NCBI GenBank assembly: GCA_900542005.1
Contig: UQLW01000031.1
Location: forward strand, 1-38,485
Length of the DNA stretch: 38,485 nucleotides
DNA from: an uncultured Eubacteriales bacterium
GTDB lineage: Bacteria; Bacillota; Clostridia; Christensenellales; UMGS416
Direction of reading: 5' to 3'
Position 1 is the stretch's first letter. Every line of letters begins with the position of its first letter. Positions 8,688 to 16,997 of the stretch are shown here, piece by piece. Under the pieces are notes generated by a model. It had not been told where the DNA came from. It saw nothing but the letters and a program-made list of their open reading frames with translations, and did not search any database. The position numbers and the translations under genes are program-made.

Positions 8688-8715
8688 GTAAGGCAACTGG
8701 GAAGGAGGAAAGCCC

Positions 8716-10287
8716 ATGCAGAACGAGGGAAAGCGCAGCTTTGCCGCCGGAGCGGCTACACTGGCGGCTGCCGGTGTGGTGGTGAAGGTCATTGGGGCCT
8801 GCTACCGTATCCCGATGACCAATATCATCGGGGATCAGGGAATCGCCTTATATCAATATGCCTATCCTATTTATGGCACGCTGCTGGCCCTTTCAACGGC
8901 AGGGATCCCCGCCGCTGTGTCGAAGCTGGTCAGCGAGCATATCAGCCGTGGGGAAACCGCCCAGGCGCAGCGGGTCTTTCACGTTTCGTTGGCGCTGCTG
9001 GCGCTGGTGGGGCTGGTCAGCGCAGCGGCGCTTTTCTGCTTTGCGCCGCAGGTGGCGGCCTGGGTGGGCGATCCGCTGGCCTGCCTGCCGATCCGGGCGA
9101 TTGCGCCCGCCCTGTTCTTCGTGGCGGTGCTTTCCGCCTATCGGGGCTATTACCAGGGGCAGCAGCGCATGACGCCCACCGCAGCGACCCAGATCGTCGA
9201 GCAGGCGGGTAAGCTGGTCATGGGCCTGTGGCTGGCCTACATGATGCGGGACAGGGGGGTAGAATATGCGGCCGCCGGCGCGATCCTTGGCGTGACGCTG
9301 GCTGAAGCGGTGGCGATGGTGCTGGTGCTTGGCATGGGCGCGGCCTCCCGCAGGCAGGGCGCCGCCCGCGGGAATAAGGAGCCAGCCCGGGCGGTCATCG
9401 GGCGCTTGCTGCCGGTGGCGCTCCCCATGATGATCGGCGCGGTCATGATGCCGCTGGTGGGCATGATCGACAGCTTCGTGGTGAACCACCGCCTGTTGGA
9501 TACGGGGATCGCGGCCGAGGAGGCGCGCTCCCTCTATGGCCTGCTGACCGGGCCGGTCAATACGCTGGTCAATATGCCCTCGGTGATCCCGCTGGCATTG
9601 GCTATGGCCCTGGTGCCGGCGATCGCCCAGGCCTGCGCCCGGGGCGCCCAGGGCGAGGTGCGCAACAAAACCCGCCTGGCGCTGAAAATCACGCTGACCA
9701 TCAGCCTGCCGGCGGCTGTGGCGCTGGCGGTGATGGCCGAGCCCCTGATGGCCTTGCTGTACGGGGGGCTGACGGCGGAAAAGCATCTGCAGGCCGCCCG
9801 GCTCCTGCAGATATCCACGCCGTCCGTGGTAGCGCTGGCGATTGTGCAGACCCTGAGCGGCACCCTGCAGGGGATGGGCAAGGTCAAGGCCCCGGTGGCG
9901 GCGCTGGCGGCCGGCGCAGCGGCTAAAATTGTGGTTACCCATGTCCTGACCGGCATTCCAGCGCTCAATATCACTGGCGCATGCATCGGAACCGTGGTAT
10001 GCTATAGCATAGCGGCAGCCATTGACCTGTATTGGGCCAGCCGCGCGCTGGGCCATGCCTTGGACGGCATGCGCCTGCTGACGCGGCCCGCCGCCGCCAG
10101 CTGCGCTATGGGCGCGGTGCTGGCAGCCTATTTGCACCATGCCCAAGGGCTGATGCGGCCGTGGGCCATGGCGCTGTGCGGCGTGGGGCTGGGCCTCATT
10201 GTGTATTTTGCCGTGCTATGGGCTGTGGGCGGCATATCCATGGGCGAGGCGCGGCGGATGCTGGGGCGTTGGGAGGCAGCCGGCTAA
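8716..10287 (+). CDS. SpoVB/YtgP-type lipid flippase (MOP superfamily)
   Basis: This is a multi-pass membrane protein of 523 residues, with about 14 predicted helices, related to the SpoVB, YtgP (MurJ-like) and polysaccharide exporter group. The first helix contains RIPMTNIIGDQG followed by ALYQYAYPIYG, characteristic of the SpoVB/YtgP branch. Members move undecaprenyl-linked peptidoglycan or polysaccharide precursors across the membrane. The following gene is yabN/mazG, matching the Bacillus yabM-yabN order, which supports the YabM/SpoVB-like identity. Whether it acts in vegetative lipid II flipping or in spore cortex formation cannot be told from sequence. The ATG follows AAGGAGG. Confidence 0.82.
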   Translation: MQNEGKRSFAAGAATLAAAGVVVKVIGACYRIPMTNIIGDQGIALYQYAYPIYGTLLALSTAGIPAAVSKLVSEHISRGETAQAQRVFHVSLALLALVGLVSAAALFCFAPQVAAWVGDPLACLPIRAIAPALFFVAVLSAYRGYYQGQQRMTPTAATQIVEQAGKLVMGLWLAYMMRDRGVEYAAAGAILGVTLAEAVAMVLVLGMGAASRRQGAARGNKEPARAVIGRLLPVALPMMIGAVMMPLVGMIDSFVVNHRLLDTGIAAEEARSLYGLLTGPVNTLVNMPSVIPLALAMALVPAIAQACARGAQGEVRNKTRLALKITLTISLPAAVALAVMAEPLMALLYGGLTAEKHLQAARLLQISTPSVVALAIVQTLSGTLQGMGKVKAPVAALAAGAAAKIVVTHVLTGIPALNITGACIGTVVCYSIAAAIDLYWASRALGHALDGMRLLTRPAAASCAMGAVLAAYLHHAQGLMRPWAMALCGVGLGLIVYFAVLWAVGGISMGEARRMLGRWEAAG

Positions 10288-10310
10288 ATTATGGGTAGAA
10301 TGGAGAAAAA

Positions 10311-11660
10311 ATGGACAGAATAACGATTGTGGGCCTGGGTGTGTCAGACGAGCGCCAGCTGACGGCGGAAGCCGCCGCAGCGTTGCTCCATGCGCCGCAC
10401 CTGGTGCTGCGCACGGCCCGCCACGGCGTAGCGGCCTACCTTGCAGCCCAGGGCGTGGCCTATGAAAGCCTGGATGGGCTCTACGAAGGCGCCGATGATT
10501 TTGAGACTCTGGCCGAGACGGCGGCCGACCGCCTGGAGGAAATGCTGGCGCAGGGGCCGGTTACCTATGGCGTGCCGGGCCAGGGCCTGATGGAGGACGA
10601 TACGGTGGGCTGCCTGGTGCGGCGGGGCCTGGTAAGCCGTGTCCTGCCGGGCCTGTCTGCGCTGGATAGCGGCGTGGCGCTGGCAGCCGGACAGCTTCCG
10701 GCGCTGGCGGCCGGGAGCCTGCGCATCCTGCCGGCTGCCAGGCTTGAGGGCGCGGTATTCGACGCCCATCAGCCGCTGGCGGTCACCAGCCTGGACGACC
10801 CGATCCAGGCCGGGCAGGTGAAGCTGGCCCTTTCGCCCGTCTTTGGTGACGAAGCGCCCTGCGTGCTGGTCACAGGGGGACAAGCCCTCCCCATGAAGCT
10901 GTATGAGCTGGACCGGGGCCACGCCCTGGATGAGAACAGCCTGCTGGTGGTGACCGGCCGGTCGGCGGACGCGCCCATGGACTATGACGACCTGCTGGAA
11001 ATTGTCCGGCGGCTGCGGGCGCCGGGCGGCTGCCCCTGGGACCGGGAGCAGACCCATGCCTCGCTGCGGGGCTCGCTGATCGAGGAATGCTACGAGGCCG
11101 CGGAAACCATCGACCATGAGGACTGGGACGCGCTGGCCAACGAGCTGGGCGACGTGCTGCTGCAGGTGGCGATGCATGGCGAAATTGCCAGCCAGATGGA
11201 TGAGTTCAGCCACCTGACGGTGACGGACGAGATCTGCCGCAAGATGATTTTCCGCCATCCCCATGTTTTCGGAGGGGAAAGCGTAGCCGACAGCGGGCAG
11301 GTGCTGGAGAACTGGGACAAGCTTAAGCAGAAGGAAAGGGGGCAGGATTCCGGAGCAGAGGCGATCCAGGATGTGGCAAAGGCGCTCCCGGCCCTGCTTC
11401 GCAGCCAGAAGGTGCTGAAGAAGGCTCATAAATATGGGGTTAACCAGCCGCTTGAGCTTGAAAAGCAGCTGGAGCGGCTGAAGGATGCACCAGGGGAGAC
11501 GCCGGCAGGGGCGCTGCTGCTGGCCCTGGTGGAGCGGCTTAGCGGCGCATGCGCCGACCTGGAGGAGGCCCTGCAGCAGGAAACCGACCGGTATATCCAG
11601 CGCTGCGCGAGCCAGGGAGCGCCGCAGGATTCGCGGGAAACAGCCGGTAAAGATGAATGA
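10311..11660 (+). CDS. mazG: tetrapyrrole methylase-MazG nucleotide pyrophosphohydrolase fusion (YabN)
   Basis: The 449-residue protein has two domains. Residues 1 to about 210 form a SAM-dependent tetrapyrrole-methylase-like domain (ITIVGLGVSDERQLT at the start, VTYGVPGQGLMEDD in the middle). Residues from about 225 form the MazG domain with GGCPWDREQTHASLRG, the metal-binding EECYEAAE and NELGDVLLQV. MazG hydrolyses nucleoside triphosphates to monophosphates and cleans non-canonical or excess nucleotides. The fusion is normal for Bacillota YabN, and its position between the flippase and HU/rqcP genes fits. The ribosome site (GGAG, 10305 region) is weaker than elsewhere in the window. Confidence 0.9.
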   Translation: MDRITIVGLGVSDERQLTAEAAAALLHAPHLVLRTARHGVAAYLAAQGVAYESLDGLYEGADDFETLAETAADRLEEMLAQGPVTYGVPGQGLMEDDTVGCLVRRGLVSRVLPGLSALDSGVALAAGQLPALAAGSLRILPAARLEGAVFDAHQPLAVTSLDDPIQAGQVKLALSPVFGDEAPCVLVTGGQALPMKLYELDRGHALDENSLLVVTGRSADAPMDYDDLLEIVRRLRAPGGCPWDREQTHASLRGSLIEECYEAAETIDHEDWDALANELGDVLLQVAMHGEIASQMDEFSHLTVTDEICRKMIFRHPHVFGGESVADSGQVLENWDKLKQKERGQDSGAEAIQDVAKALPALLRSQKVLKKAHKYGVNQPLELEKQLERLKDAPGETPAGALLLALVERLSGACADLEEALQQETDRYIQRCASQGAPQDSRETAGKDE

Positions 11661-11688
11661 TTTGCCTACATCCATCAGGATGTGCAAA
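11661..11688. other. imperfect hairpin between mazG and the HU promoter
   Basis: TTTGC and ACATCC on the left pair with GGATGT and GCAAA on the right, separated by a 4-base loop and a 2-base bulge. An A-run rather than a T-run follows on the plus strand, so it is not a standard forward terminator. It may end mazG mRNA or protect its 3' end. Confidence 0.35.
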
Positions 11689-11717
11689 AATAGTTACAGT
11701 TTTCTTACAGGAAACCG

Positions 11718-11746
11718 TTGCAAGACGGCCGCAAACGTTGTAAAAT
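11718..11746 (+). promoter_or_regulatory. promoter of the HU gene
   Basis: TTGCAA at 11718-11723 and TAAAAT at 11741-11746 are separated by exactly 17 bp. It lies 60 bp upstream of the HU start codon and gives this highly expressed protein its own promoter inside the cluster. Confidence 0.65.
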
Positions 11747-11805
11747 AAGCCATGTTGCGCAATGTCGGCGCCCAGAGAAGCTATCATTCCACAGGAGGGA
11801 ATATA

Positions 11806-12078
11806 ATGAACAAGAACGATATGATTTCTGCCATTGCTGAAAAGACCGGTTTGACCAAGAAAGACGCCGAGAAGGCTCTGCTGGCCTTTGAAGAAACCGT
11901 GGTAGAGACCCTGAAGGCCGAGGGCAAGGTAGCCCTGGTGGGCTTTGGCACCTTTGAGGTGCGCGCCCGCAAGGAGCGCGAGGCTAAGGTCCCCCAGACC
12001 GGCGAGTCCATCATGGTTCCCGCCTGCAAGGCGCCTGCCTTTAAGCCCAGCAAATCCTTTAAGGATGCCGTGAAGTAA
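11806..12078 (+). CDS. hup: HU family nucleoid-associated DNA-binding protein
   Basis: HU is a small basic dimer that bends and compacts DNA. The 90-residue protein starts MNKNDMISAIAEKTGLTKKDAE and contains the family core VGFGTFEVRARKER in the beta-arm base and PAFKPSKSFKDAV at the end. Length and sequence are typical. ATG 11806 follows AGGAGGG (11793-11799); the in-frame start at 11752 adds a non-conserved leader that reaches back into the promoter. It has its own promoter and terminator. An HU gene between yabN and yabO is seen in other clostridia. Confidence 0.95.
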   Translation: MNKNDMISAIAEKTGLTKKDAEKALLAFEETVVETLKAEGKVALVGFGTFEVRARKEREAKVPQTGESIMVPACKAPAFKPSKSFKDAVK

Positions 12079-12100
12079 AGCCCGGCAGCTAGCCAAAATG

Positions 12101-12131
12101 AAAACCGCCATGTACAAACGGCGGTTTTTTT
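12101..12131 (+). terminator. Rho-independent terminator after the HU gene
   Basis: AAAACCGCC (12101-12109) pairs with GGCGGTTTT (12120-12128) around a 10-base loop, and the T-run continues to 12131. It separates the HU message from rqcP. Confidence 0.88.
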
Positions 12132-12138
12132 GTATAAT
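12111..12138 (+). promoter_or_regulatory. candidate promoter of rqcP-ispDF, embedded in the HU terminator
   Basis: TATAAT at 12133-12138 has TGTACA (12111-12116) 16 bp upstream, matching 4 of 6 -35 bases. The -35 would sit in the loop of the preceding terminator, a compact arrangement. The -10 is good; the -35 is tentative. Confidence 0.45.
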
Positions 12139-12179
12139 AAGAAGAAACAGGCCGAGGGCCTGTGATAAAGGAGCATGAG

Positions 12180-12428
12180 ATGAGACTCGACAAATACCTG
12201 AAGATCAGCCGGATCATTAAGCGCCGCACCGTGGCGGCGGAAGCGGCCGAGGCCGGACGGATTATGGTGAACGGTAAGGTAGCCAAGCCCTCTACGGCGG
12301 TGGAGCCCGGCTGCATCCTGGAAATTGCCTTTGGCACCCATACTGCCCGCTATGAGGTGCTGGCCTGCCCGGAGAGCGCCGGCAAGGCCGACGCGGCGGC
12401 CATGTATCGGGAGCTGGATCCGCGATGA
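12180..12428 (+). CDS. rqcP: S4-domain RNA-binding protein RqcP (YabO, Hsp15-like)
   Basis: This 82-residue protein is almost entirely an S4 RNA-binding domain (MRLDKYLKISRIIKRRTVA and GRIMVNGKVAKPS). In Bacillus, RqcP binds stalled 50S subunits and works with RqcH to add alanine tails to stuck nascent chains. Here the same position after yabN supports that role. ATG 12180 follows AAAGGAG; the in-frame GTG at 12162 would include the ribosome site. The stop overlaps the ispDF start as ATGA. The sporulation genes yabP, yabQ and divIC, which usually come next in spore formers, are absent. Confidence 0.88.
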   Translation: MRLDKYLKISRIIKRRTVAAEAAEAGRIMVNGKVAKPSTAVEPGCILEIAFGTHTARYEVLACPESAGKADAAAMYRELDPR

Positions 12429-13594
12429 AGGGGATATGGGCCGTGGTGGTGGCGGCCGGCAGCGGCGTCCGCCTGGGCGGCGAAACGCCCAAGGTGCTGT
12501 ATCCGCTGGCCGGCCGGCCGCTGCTGGCGTGGACGCTGGCGCCCTTTGCTGCCTCCCGCCGGGTGGAGGGGATCTGCGTGGTGAAGGCGCCGGCGATTAC
12601 CGAAGCGGTGAAAAGCCTGCTGGAAAGCACCGGTAAGCCATGGATTGCGGTGGATGGCGGGCCGGACCGCGGCGGCTCCGTGCTGCGGGGGCTTCGGGCC
12701 CTGCCAGAGGGCTGCCGGTGGGTGATGGTGCACGACGGCGCCCGCCCCTGCCTGACGGCAGAGGATGTGGAGGGGCTGATCGACTCGCTGCTGGAGCGCG
12801 GGACGGCGGTGGCCGGATATCCGGCCCGGGATACGCTGCACCGGGTAGACGCGGCAGGCGCGGTCCTTGAGACGCCGGATCGGGCCCAGCTATGGACGGT
12901 GCAGACGCCGCAGTGCTTCGGCCGGGCAGCGCTGGCGGAGGCCTATGAACATGCCCAGGCACAGGGGCTTAGCTTTACCGACGACGCGGCGGTTTACCGC
13001 TGGAACGGGGGCAAGGTATGGCTCACGCAGACTAGGCCGGATAACCTAAAGCTGACAACCAAGGAGGACCTCCCGCTTTTGGAGGCGATCCTGTGCAAAA
13101 GGGGAGGGCGAGGCATGCGTATTGGAACGGGGTACGACGTACACCGGCTGGTACCCGGGCGCCGCCTGGTGATCGGGGGCGTAGAGATCCCCCATGAACG
13201 GGGGCTGGAGGGCCATTCGGACGCAGACGTGCTGGCCCACGCGGTGATGGACGCGCTGCTGGGGGCAGCCGGCCTGGGCGATATCGGGCGGCTGTTCCCC
13301 CCGGATGATCCGGCTTATCTCGATGCGGACAGCCTTGTGCTGCTGGCCGAGGTTGCCCGGCAGGTGCGGCAGGCGGGATGGACGATCGGCAACGTGGACG
13401 CCGTGGTCATCGCCCAGCGGCCCAAGCTCATGCCCTACCGGGCGGCGATGATCGAGGGGCTCGCCGGGGCGATGGGCCTTTCGCCCGGTTGCGTCAGCGT
13501 CAAGGCGACAACCACCGAAGGCTTGGGCTTTGAAGGCAGGCAGGAGGGCATCTCCGCCCAGGCGACCGCCCTTTTGCTCCAGGCCGGGGTGTAG
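12425..13594 (+). CDS. ispDF: bifunctional MEP-pathway enzyme IspD-IspF
   Basis: The 389-residue protein fuses two enzymes of isoprenoid synthesis. Residues 1 to about 222 are IspD, which joins CTP to methylerythritol phosphate: the glycine-rich VVVAAGSGVRLGG loop, VMVHDGARP and a late TKEDL motif are present. Residues from about 227 are IspF, which cyclises the product. It has the zinc ligands in YDVHRL and GHSDADVLAHAVMDALLGAAGLGDIG, then KATTTEGLGFEGRQEGI. A short basic linker (KRGGRG) joins them. In most Bacillota ispD and ispF are separate adjacent genes, so the fusion is uncommon. It overlaps rqcP by 4 bp and is probably co-transcribed with it. Confidence 0.93.
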   Translation: MKGIWAVVVAAGSGVRLGGETPKVLYPLAGRPLLAWTLAPFAASRRVEGICVVKAPAITEAVKSLLESTGKPWIAVDGGPDRGGSVLRGLRALPEGCRWVMVHDGARPCLTAEDVEGLIDSLLERGTAVAGYPARDTLHRVDAAGAVLETPDRAQLWTVQTPQCFGRAALAEAYEHAQAQGLSFTDDAAVYRWNGGKVWLTQTRPDNLKLTTKEDLPLLEAILCKRGGRGMRIGTGYDVHRLVPGRRLVIGGVEIPHERGLEGHSDADVLAHAVMDALLGAAGLGDIGRLFPPDDPAYLDADSLVLLAEVARQVRQAGWTIGNVDAVVIAQRPKLMPYRAAMIEGLAGAMGLSPGCVSVKATTTEGLGFEGRQEGISAQATALLLQAGV

Positions 13595-13651
13595 CCAAAC
13601 GCTGTGGCATATGGTAAACTAGACAATAGCTTTTTAGGTAAGGAGATACAC

Positions 13652-14167
13652 ATGAAAAAGATCCGTACTATGCTGATGATGCTGCTGTGCGCGGCGATGC
13701 TGGCCGCGGCGGCGGGCTGCGCCAACCAGCCTGCGACCCAGGCGACCATTCCGACCGCCCCGGCGGTTTCAATCCCAGAGGATAAGGCGGTGCTGGACGG
13801 CAGCGTGATATGGTGCCGCGGCTCCAAGGCTTACGATGACGCCATTGGCTACGGCGGCGAATGGTCGCTGCGGGTGGAGGACGAAGCGCAGTGGAACGAG
13901 CTGGCCGGCGAATACGGCCTGGAGCTGGAGGGGGAAGCCAAGCCCGACTTTAGCAAATATGTGATTTTGGTGCTGTTCTATGCCGACTATCAGGGCTCTG
14001 AATATGAGCTGACCGAGCTTGCCCTTAAGGACGGCATGGCGACGATCGGGATCCATGAAAAGACCCAGGGGCAGACCCAGGCGCAGGAGCTGGTGGGCTG
14101 CCTGGTGCAGCTGGACGAGGAGCCCTTGGAGATCAATTCCTATCGGGATGAGGAAGCGGTCGGCTAA
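13652..14167 (+). CDS. predicted lipoprotein of unknown function
   Basis: The 171-residue protein has a clear lipoprotein signal peptide: MKKIRTMLMM, a hydrophobic alanine-rich core, and a lipobox ending AAAGC with the cysteine near residue 24. A Thr/Pro/Ala-rich linker follows, then a domain of about 120 residues with alternating beta-type segments (YVILVLFYADYQGSEYEL). This is loosely like protease-regulator PrcB C-terminal domains, but I would not assign it. ATG 13652 follows AAGGAGA; the start at 13604 would add 16 residues ahead of the signal peptide. It sits 6 bp before the start region of the next envelope protein, which suggests a shared extracellular role. Confidence 0.7.
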   Translation: MKKIRTMLMMLLCAAMLAAAAGCANQPATQATIPTAPAVSIPEDKAVLDGSVIWCRGSKAYDDAIGYGGEWSLRVEDEAQWNELAGEYGLELEGEAKPDFSKYVILVLFYADYQGSEYELTELALKDGMATIGIHEKTQGQTQAQELVGCLVQLDEEPLEINSYRDEEAVG

Positions 14168-14191
14168 ACAAAGATGCGGAGGGAGAAAACC

Positions 14192-15604
14192 ATGAGAAGA
14201 GAGGATCGGACCCGCCGCCGTCAGGGAAAGCGCAAGAAGCTCCAGCAGATTTCCCGGGTGAAGCATATCCTGATTTTCTCACTGGGCGGGCTTCTGGTGG
14301 CCGTGGCTGCGCTGCTTGTAGCCCTTAAGCTTACCGCGCCACCCGATGAGGGGACAACCTCTGTAGCCATGGAGGACAACGGGACGGCTCAAACCGCGGC
14401 GGCGGACAGCGGCCAGCCCTCCCTGACGCCCAATCCTGACGTGATGCGCAACCTTGCCCATGAAGCGCAGGACGTGCGCTTCGACAAGGAGGGACAGATC
14501 AACCAGCCGGGGATATGGGGAACGGAGCTGTTTTTTTCCGCCGGTTCCGGAAGCCTGGACGATCCGGTGCTGACGCGGCTGTATCTCTACAGCCTGACCA
14601 CCAACAAGGCGCAGAAGATCAAAGAGACCGAGATCTACAAAGGCGAATACTACGAAACCCTGATCAACGATAAATGGCTCATTTACCTGGAAACCGATCA
14701 CGGCACCAATAACTACATATATGCCATGAGCCGGGCGGATTCCAAGGTGACGCTCATCAAGAACTGCAAAAACGGCAAGCCCAAGCTGCGGCTTTATGGC
14801 GATACCCTCATCTGGATGGAGCAGGACCAGCAGGAGGATAAGCTCTACATGGTCGATCTTGTGAGCCAGGAGAACCTGCCCCTTTTCACCTTCAGCGATG
14901 TGGCGACCTATGGCACGTCGGCGCCCAGCATCTATGGCGCATGGATCGTGTGGTCGGGCCCGGACCCGGAGCCGGTGAGCGAGGATACGGTGACCAGCGC
15001 CATCTATTATATCAATTTGGACGAGGACATCGGCGAGAACGGTATCGAGCCCCGGGTGTACCGGCCCGATACCTATGTGCATGAGCCGCTCTTCAACGGC
15101 CAGTATTTTGCCTGGATCGATACCAACAAATCCTTTAACGCCACGCTGTATGTGGCGCAGCCCAATACCACGCCGGTGACGGTAGCCTCAGGCATATCGG
15201 CCTATGGCCTGGGCGACGGTTTTGTGGTCTATGGGAAGGATAACGGCATCTATCTCTATATCATCGCCACGGGGGAAACCTGCCGCCTGACCGATACCAC
15301 GGAAAACGGCATCCTGCCGCAGGTATACGGGCGCACGGTAATCTGGCAGAACAAGTCCATCGGCGGCGGACGGGATGTGCTGCGCTATAAGATCCTGACC
15401 GACGAGGAGCTCTATCCGGGCGGGCTGCCGGAGGGCGTGGAGCCCTATACCGCGGAAACCACAACCGCCGCGACGACAACCGCCGCGACGACGGCCGCGG
15501 AAACCACAACCCTGACGCCGGCTGAAACCACGGCTACCATGGAAACTACACCGGCAGAGACGGCGGCAACGGCGGCGGCGACCACCGCTGCGGAGGGGGG
15601 ATAA
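14192..15604 (+). CDS. membrane-anchored propeller-like protein with Thr/Ala-rich tail
   Basis: The 470-residue protein begins with an arginine/lysine-rich stretch and one membrane helix (HILIFSLGGLLVAVAALLVA, about residues 24-43), so most of it lies outside the membrane. Residues from about 95 to 405 hold repeated units of the type YLYSLTTNKAQKI, YIYAMSRADSKV, LYMVDLVSQEN and LYIIATGETCRL, separated by W- or Y-containing strands. This pattern is typical of TolB-like beta-propellers. The last 50 or so residues are nearly all T, A and E. ATG 14192 follows GGAGGGAG; ATG 14174 is possible but would place that site inside the gene. I do not recognise a named family; a structural or ligand-binding envelope role is inferred. 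Confidence 0.65.
   Translation: MRREDRTRRRQGKRKKLQQISRVKHILIFSLGGLLVAVAALLVALKLTAPPDEGTTSVAMEDNGTAQTAAADSGQPSLTPNPDVMRNLAHEAQDVRFDKEGQINQPGIWGTELFFSAGSGSLDDPVLTRLYLYSLTTNKAQKIKETEIYKGEYYETLINDKWLIYLETDHGTNNYIYAMSRADSKVTLIKNCKNGKPKLRLYGDTLIWMEQDQQEDKLYMVDLVSQENLPLFTFSDVATYGTSAPSIYGAWIVWSGPDPEPVSEDTVTSAIYYINLDEDIGENGIEPRVYRPDTYVHEPLFNGQYFAWIDTNKSFNATLYVAQPNTTPVTVASGISAYGLGDGFVVYGKDNGIYLYIIATGETCRLTDTTENGILPQVYGRTVIWQNKSIGGGRDVLRYKILTDEELYPGGLPEGVEPYTAETTTAATTTAATTAAETTTLTPAETTATMETTPAETAATAAATTAAEGG
15445..15600 (+). repeat. low-complexity Thr/Ala coding repeat
   Basis: The 3' end of the propeller gene consists of degenerate repeats of ACC/ACG/ACA and GCC/GCG/GCA codons with interspersed GAA, giving runs such as TTTAATTTAATTAAETTT. 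Such sequence is prone to length change by slippage or recombination and encodes an extended, possibly glycosylated tail. Confidence 0.7.
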
Positions 15605-15606
15605 GC

Positions 15607-16989
15607 ATGGCGGCAGGCATGAAAACCTTGTTCGTCTGCAGCCAGTGCGGCTATGAAAGCAAAAAGTGGCTGGGCAAGTGCCCAAGCTGCAACGAATGGA
15701 ACAGCTTTGCCGAGGAGACGGTGAGGGAGAAAAAAGCTGCGCCCACGGCGCCGGCAGCCTATGAAGGGCAGCAGGCCGTTATGCTGGACGAGGTTGCCCG
15801 TGAGGATTTCCCGCGGACCAGCACGCAGATGGCGGAGCTGGACCGTGTGCTGGGCGGCGGCGTGGTAGCCGGGTCGCTCATCTTGATCGGCGGCGATCCG
15901 GGCATCGGAAAATCGACGCTGCTGCTGCAGGCGGCCTATCACCTGGCCCGGCAGGGGGGCCGCGTGCTCTATGTGTCCGGCGAGGAATCGGTACGGCAGG
16001 TCGCCATGCGGGCTACCCGCCTGTCGGTGCGTTCCGACCGCCTCTATCTGCAGGCGCAGACCAATCTGGACCATGTGCTGGAGCAGATCAAACGGCTGAA
16101 ACCTGATTTTGTGGTGGTGGATTCGATCCAGACCATGTATCGGGACGATGTGGGCTCGGCGCCGGGGAGCGTTACGCAGGTGCGGGAATGCACGGCGCTG
16201 CTGATGCAGACGGCCAAATCCACCGGCTGCTCCATCTTCCTGGTGGGCCATGTGACCAAGGCGGGAGCCATTGCCGGCCCGCGGGTGCTGGAGCACATGG
16301 TGGATACGGTGCTGTATTTTGAAGGCGATCAGGAGCATGTTTACCGGGTCCTGCGGGCGGTAAAGAACCGCTTTGGCTCGACCCAGGAGATCGGCCTGTT
16401 CGAGATGCGGGAGGAGGGAATGGTGGAGGTCGCCAACCCTTCGGAGATGTTCCTGTCGGCAGGCCGGCGGGAGGAGCCGGGCAGCATTGTCACCTGCTCC
16501 ATGGAGGGCAGCCGGCCCATGGTGGTGGAGATCCAGGGGCTGGTGGCCCACAGCGCCTTCGGCAACCCCCGCAGGCAGACGGCCGGCATGGACTATAACC
16601 GCCTGGTGCTGATGCTGGCGGTGCTGGAAAAGCGGACAGGCCTGCGGCTTTTCGATCAGGATGTGTATGTGAGCGTGGCGGGCGGGCTGCGGCTGGTGGA
16701 GCCGGCGGCCGATTTGGGCGGCGCGCTGGCGGTGGCTTCCTCCTTCCGGGGCCGCGTGCTGCCGGGCAAGACGGCGGTATTCGGGGAGGTCGGGCTGACT
16801 GGGGAAGTGCGCCCGGTGCGCTTTGCCGAGGCGCGGCTGGCGGAGCTTGTCCGCAATGGCTTTACCCGGGTTATCCTGCCCAGGCGCAACCTGAAGGGGC
16901 TGGCGGTGCCGCCGGGCCTCGAGGCGGTGGGCGTTTCGACGCTGGCTGAGGCGCTGGTGCAGCTGAAGGATGTAGAAAGCGTGGAATAG
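15607..16989 (+). CDS. radA: DNA repair ATPase RadA (Sms)
   Basis: RadA is a RecA-like helicase that extends D-loops and branch-migrates recombination intermediates. The 460-residue protein has the N-terminal zinc finger (C11, C14, C25, C28), the Walker A GDPGIGKSTLLLQ near residues 95-107, the RadA-specific KNRFGS motif near 252, and the C-terminal Lon-protease-like domain (VSVAGGLRLVEPAADLG). Length and motifs are normal. It starts 3 bp after the previous gene, whose T/A tail codons run into its GGAGGGGG site. yacL follows, as in Bacillus, but disA, usually between them, is missing. Confidence 0.96.
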   Translation: MAAGMKTLFVCSQCGYESKKWLGKCPSCNEWNSFAEETVREKKAAPTAPAAYEGQQAVMLDEVAREDFPRTSTQMAELDRVLGGGVVAGSLILIGGDPGIGKSTLLLQAAYHLARQGGRVLYVSGEESVRQVAMRATRLSVRSDRLYLQAQTNLDHVLEQIKRLKPDFVVVDSIQTMYRDDVGSAPGSVTQVRECTALLMQTAKSTGCSIFLVGHVTKAGAIAGPRVLEHMVDTVLYFEGDQEHVYRVLRAVKNRFGSTQEIGLFEMREEGMVEVANPSEMFLSAGRREEPGSIVTCSMEGSRPMVVEIQGLVAHSAFGNPRRQTAGMDYNRLVLMLAVLEKRTGLRLFDQDVYVSVAGGLRLVEPAADLGGALAVASSFRGRVLPGKTAVFGEVGLTGEVRPVRFAEARLAELVRNGFTRVILPRRNLKGLAVPPGLEAVGVSTLAEALVQLKDVESVE

Positions 16990-16997
16990 GTGGGCAT

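Noticed and set aside
8893..11687. long minus-strand frames (417 and 447 codons) opposite the flippase and mazG
   Set aside because: Composition is His/Gln/Arg-rich as expected for antisense of GC-rich genes; the sense frames have strong family signatures.
15445..15600. repetitive tract suspected as a CRISPR array or minisatellite
   Set aside because: Repeats are short, irregular and within an open frame encoding Thr/Ala; there is no repeat-spacer structure.
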